Shown in pieces: positions 5,999-6,027 of a DNA stretch of 6,027 nt (position 1 is its first letter; every line of letters starts with the position of its first letter). The position numbers and the translations under genes are program-made. The stretch covers positions 1 through 6,027 of the forward strand of contig SOKG01000287.1 in NCBI GenBank assembly GCA_004376205.1, given 5' to 3'. The notes beneath the pieces are model-generated. The model saw only the letters and a program-made list of their open reading frames with translations. It was not told the origin of the DNA and did no database searches. The DNA comes from Dehalococcoidia bacterium. GTDB lineage: Bacteria; Chloroflexota; Dehalococcoidia; SZUA-161.

Positions 5999-6005
5999 AA
6001 TTCTT

Positions 6006-6027
6006 CGTCGTGACAGGAGTCACGACG
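6006..6027. repeat. Hairpin 2 of the pair, at the window edge
   Basis: CGTCGTGA pairs with TCACGACG around CAGGAG (loop AGGA). Read on the opposite strand it has the same form as hairpin 1: the central eight bases ACTCCTGT are identical, and the differing stem positions change together on both arms. It may be part of a longer array cut off by the window end. Confidence 0.8.

Overview
The window looks like a piece of a strictly anaerobic bacterial chromosome of intermediate GC, rich in iron-sulfur flavoenzymes and soluble electron-transfer proteins. The gene set would fit an anaerobic Chloroflexota (Dehalococcoidia-like) or a syntrophic or sulfate-reducing lineage. That placement is inference from gene content; no marker gene in the window fixes the taxon.

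Right to left on the minus strand, a tight three-gene operon (4662 to 1444) encodes a soluble NADH-dehydrogenase-type module. It has a NuoE-like [2Fe-2S] thioredoxin-fold subunit, a large NuoF-like flavoprotein with an added N-terminal [2Fe-2S] domain and a C-terminal 2x[4Fe-4S] domain (HydB/HndC architecture), and a short NuoG-N-terminus/HoxU-like ferredoxin subunit. The last two genes overlap by ATGA. A sigma70-like promoter lies just upstream of nuoE. No catalytic partner (hydrogenase, formate dehydrogenase, HdrA) is visible, so the module is either orphan or serves a partner encoded elsewhere.

Further left on the same strand are a 207-aa protein of unknown function, with its own good promoter, a leader of about 110 nt and a near-perfect Shine-Dalgarno, and then the first 148 residues of a 4-hydroxybutyryl-CoA dehydratase (AbfD)-family protein that runs off the window. 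The AbfD-family fragment carries the C-x3-C pair that ligates the [4Fe-4S] cluster in that family.

Divergently from the operon, on the plus strand, lies a DUF362 protein with an internal 2x[4Fe-4S] ferredoxin insert and its own promoter. The window ends in two adjacent 22-nt hairpins. They are inverted copies of one another that differ only by compensatory stem changes.

The most interesting points are these. (1) In the NuoF-like subunit, the Glu that discriminates against NADPH is Ser, and the nearby NADH-stacking Phe is Arg, so it may use NADP(H). (2) The HoxU-like subunit has no His-Cys cluster motif. (3) A perfect 13-bp-arm palindrome is embedded in frame in the nuoE N-terminal extension. 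(4) The covarying hairpin pair lies at the right edge.
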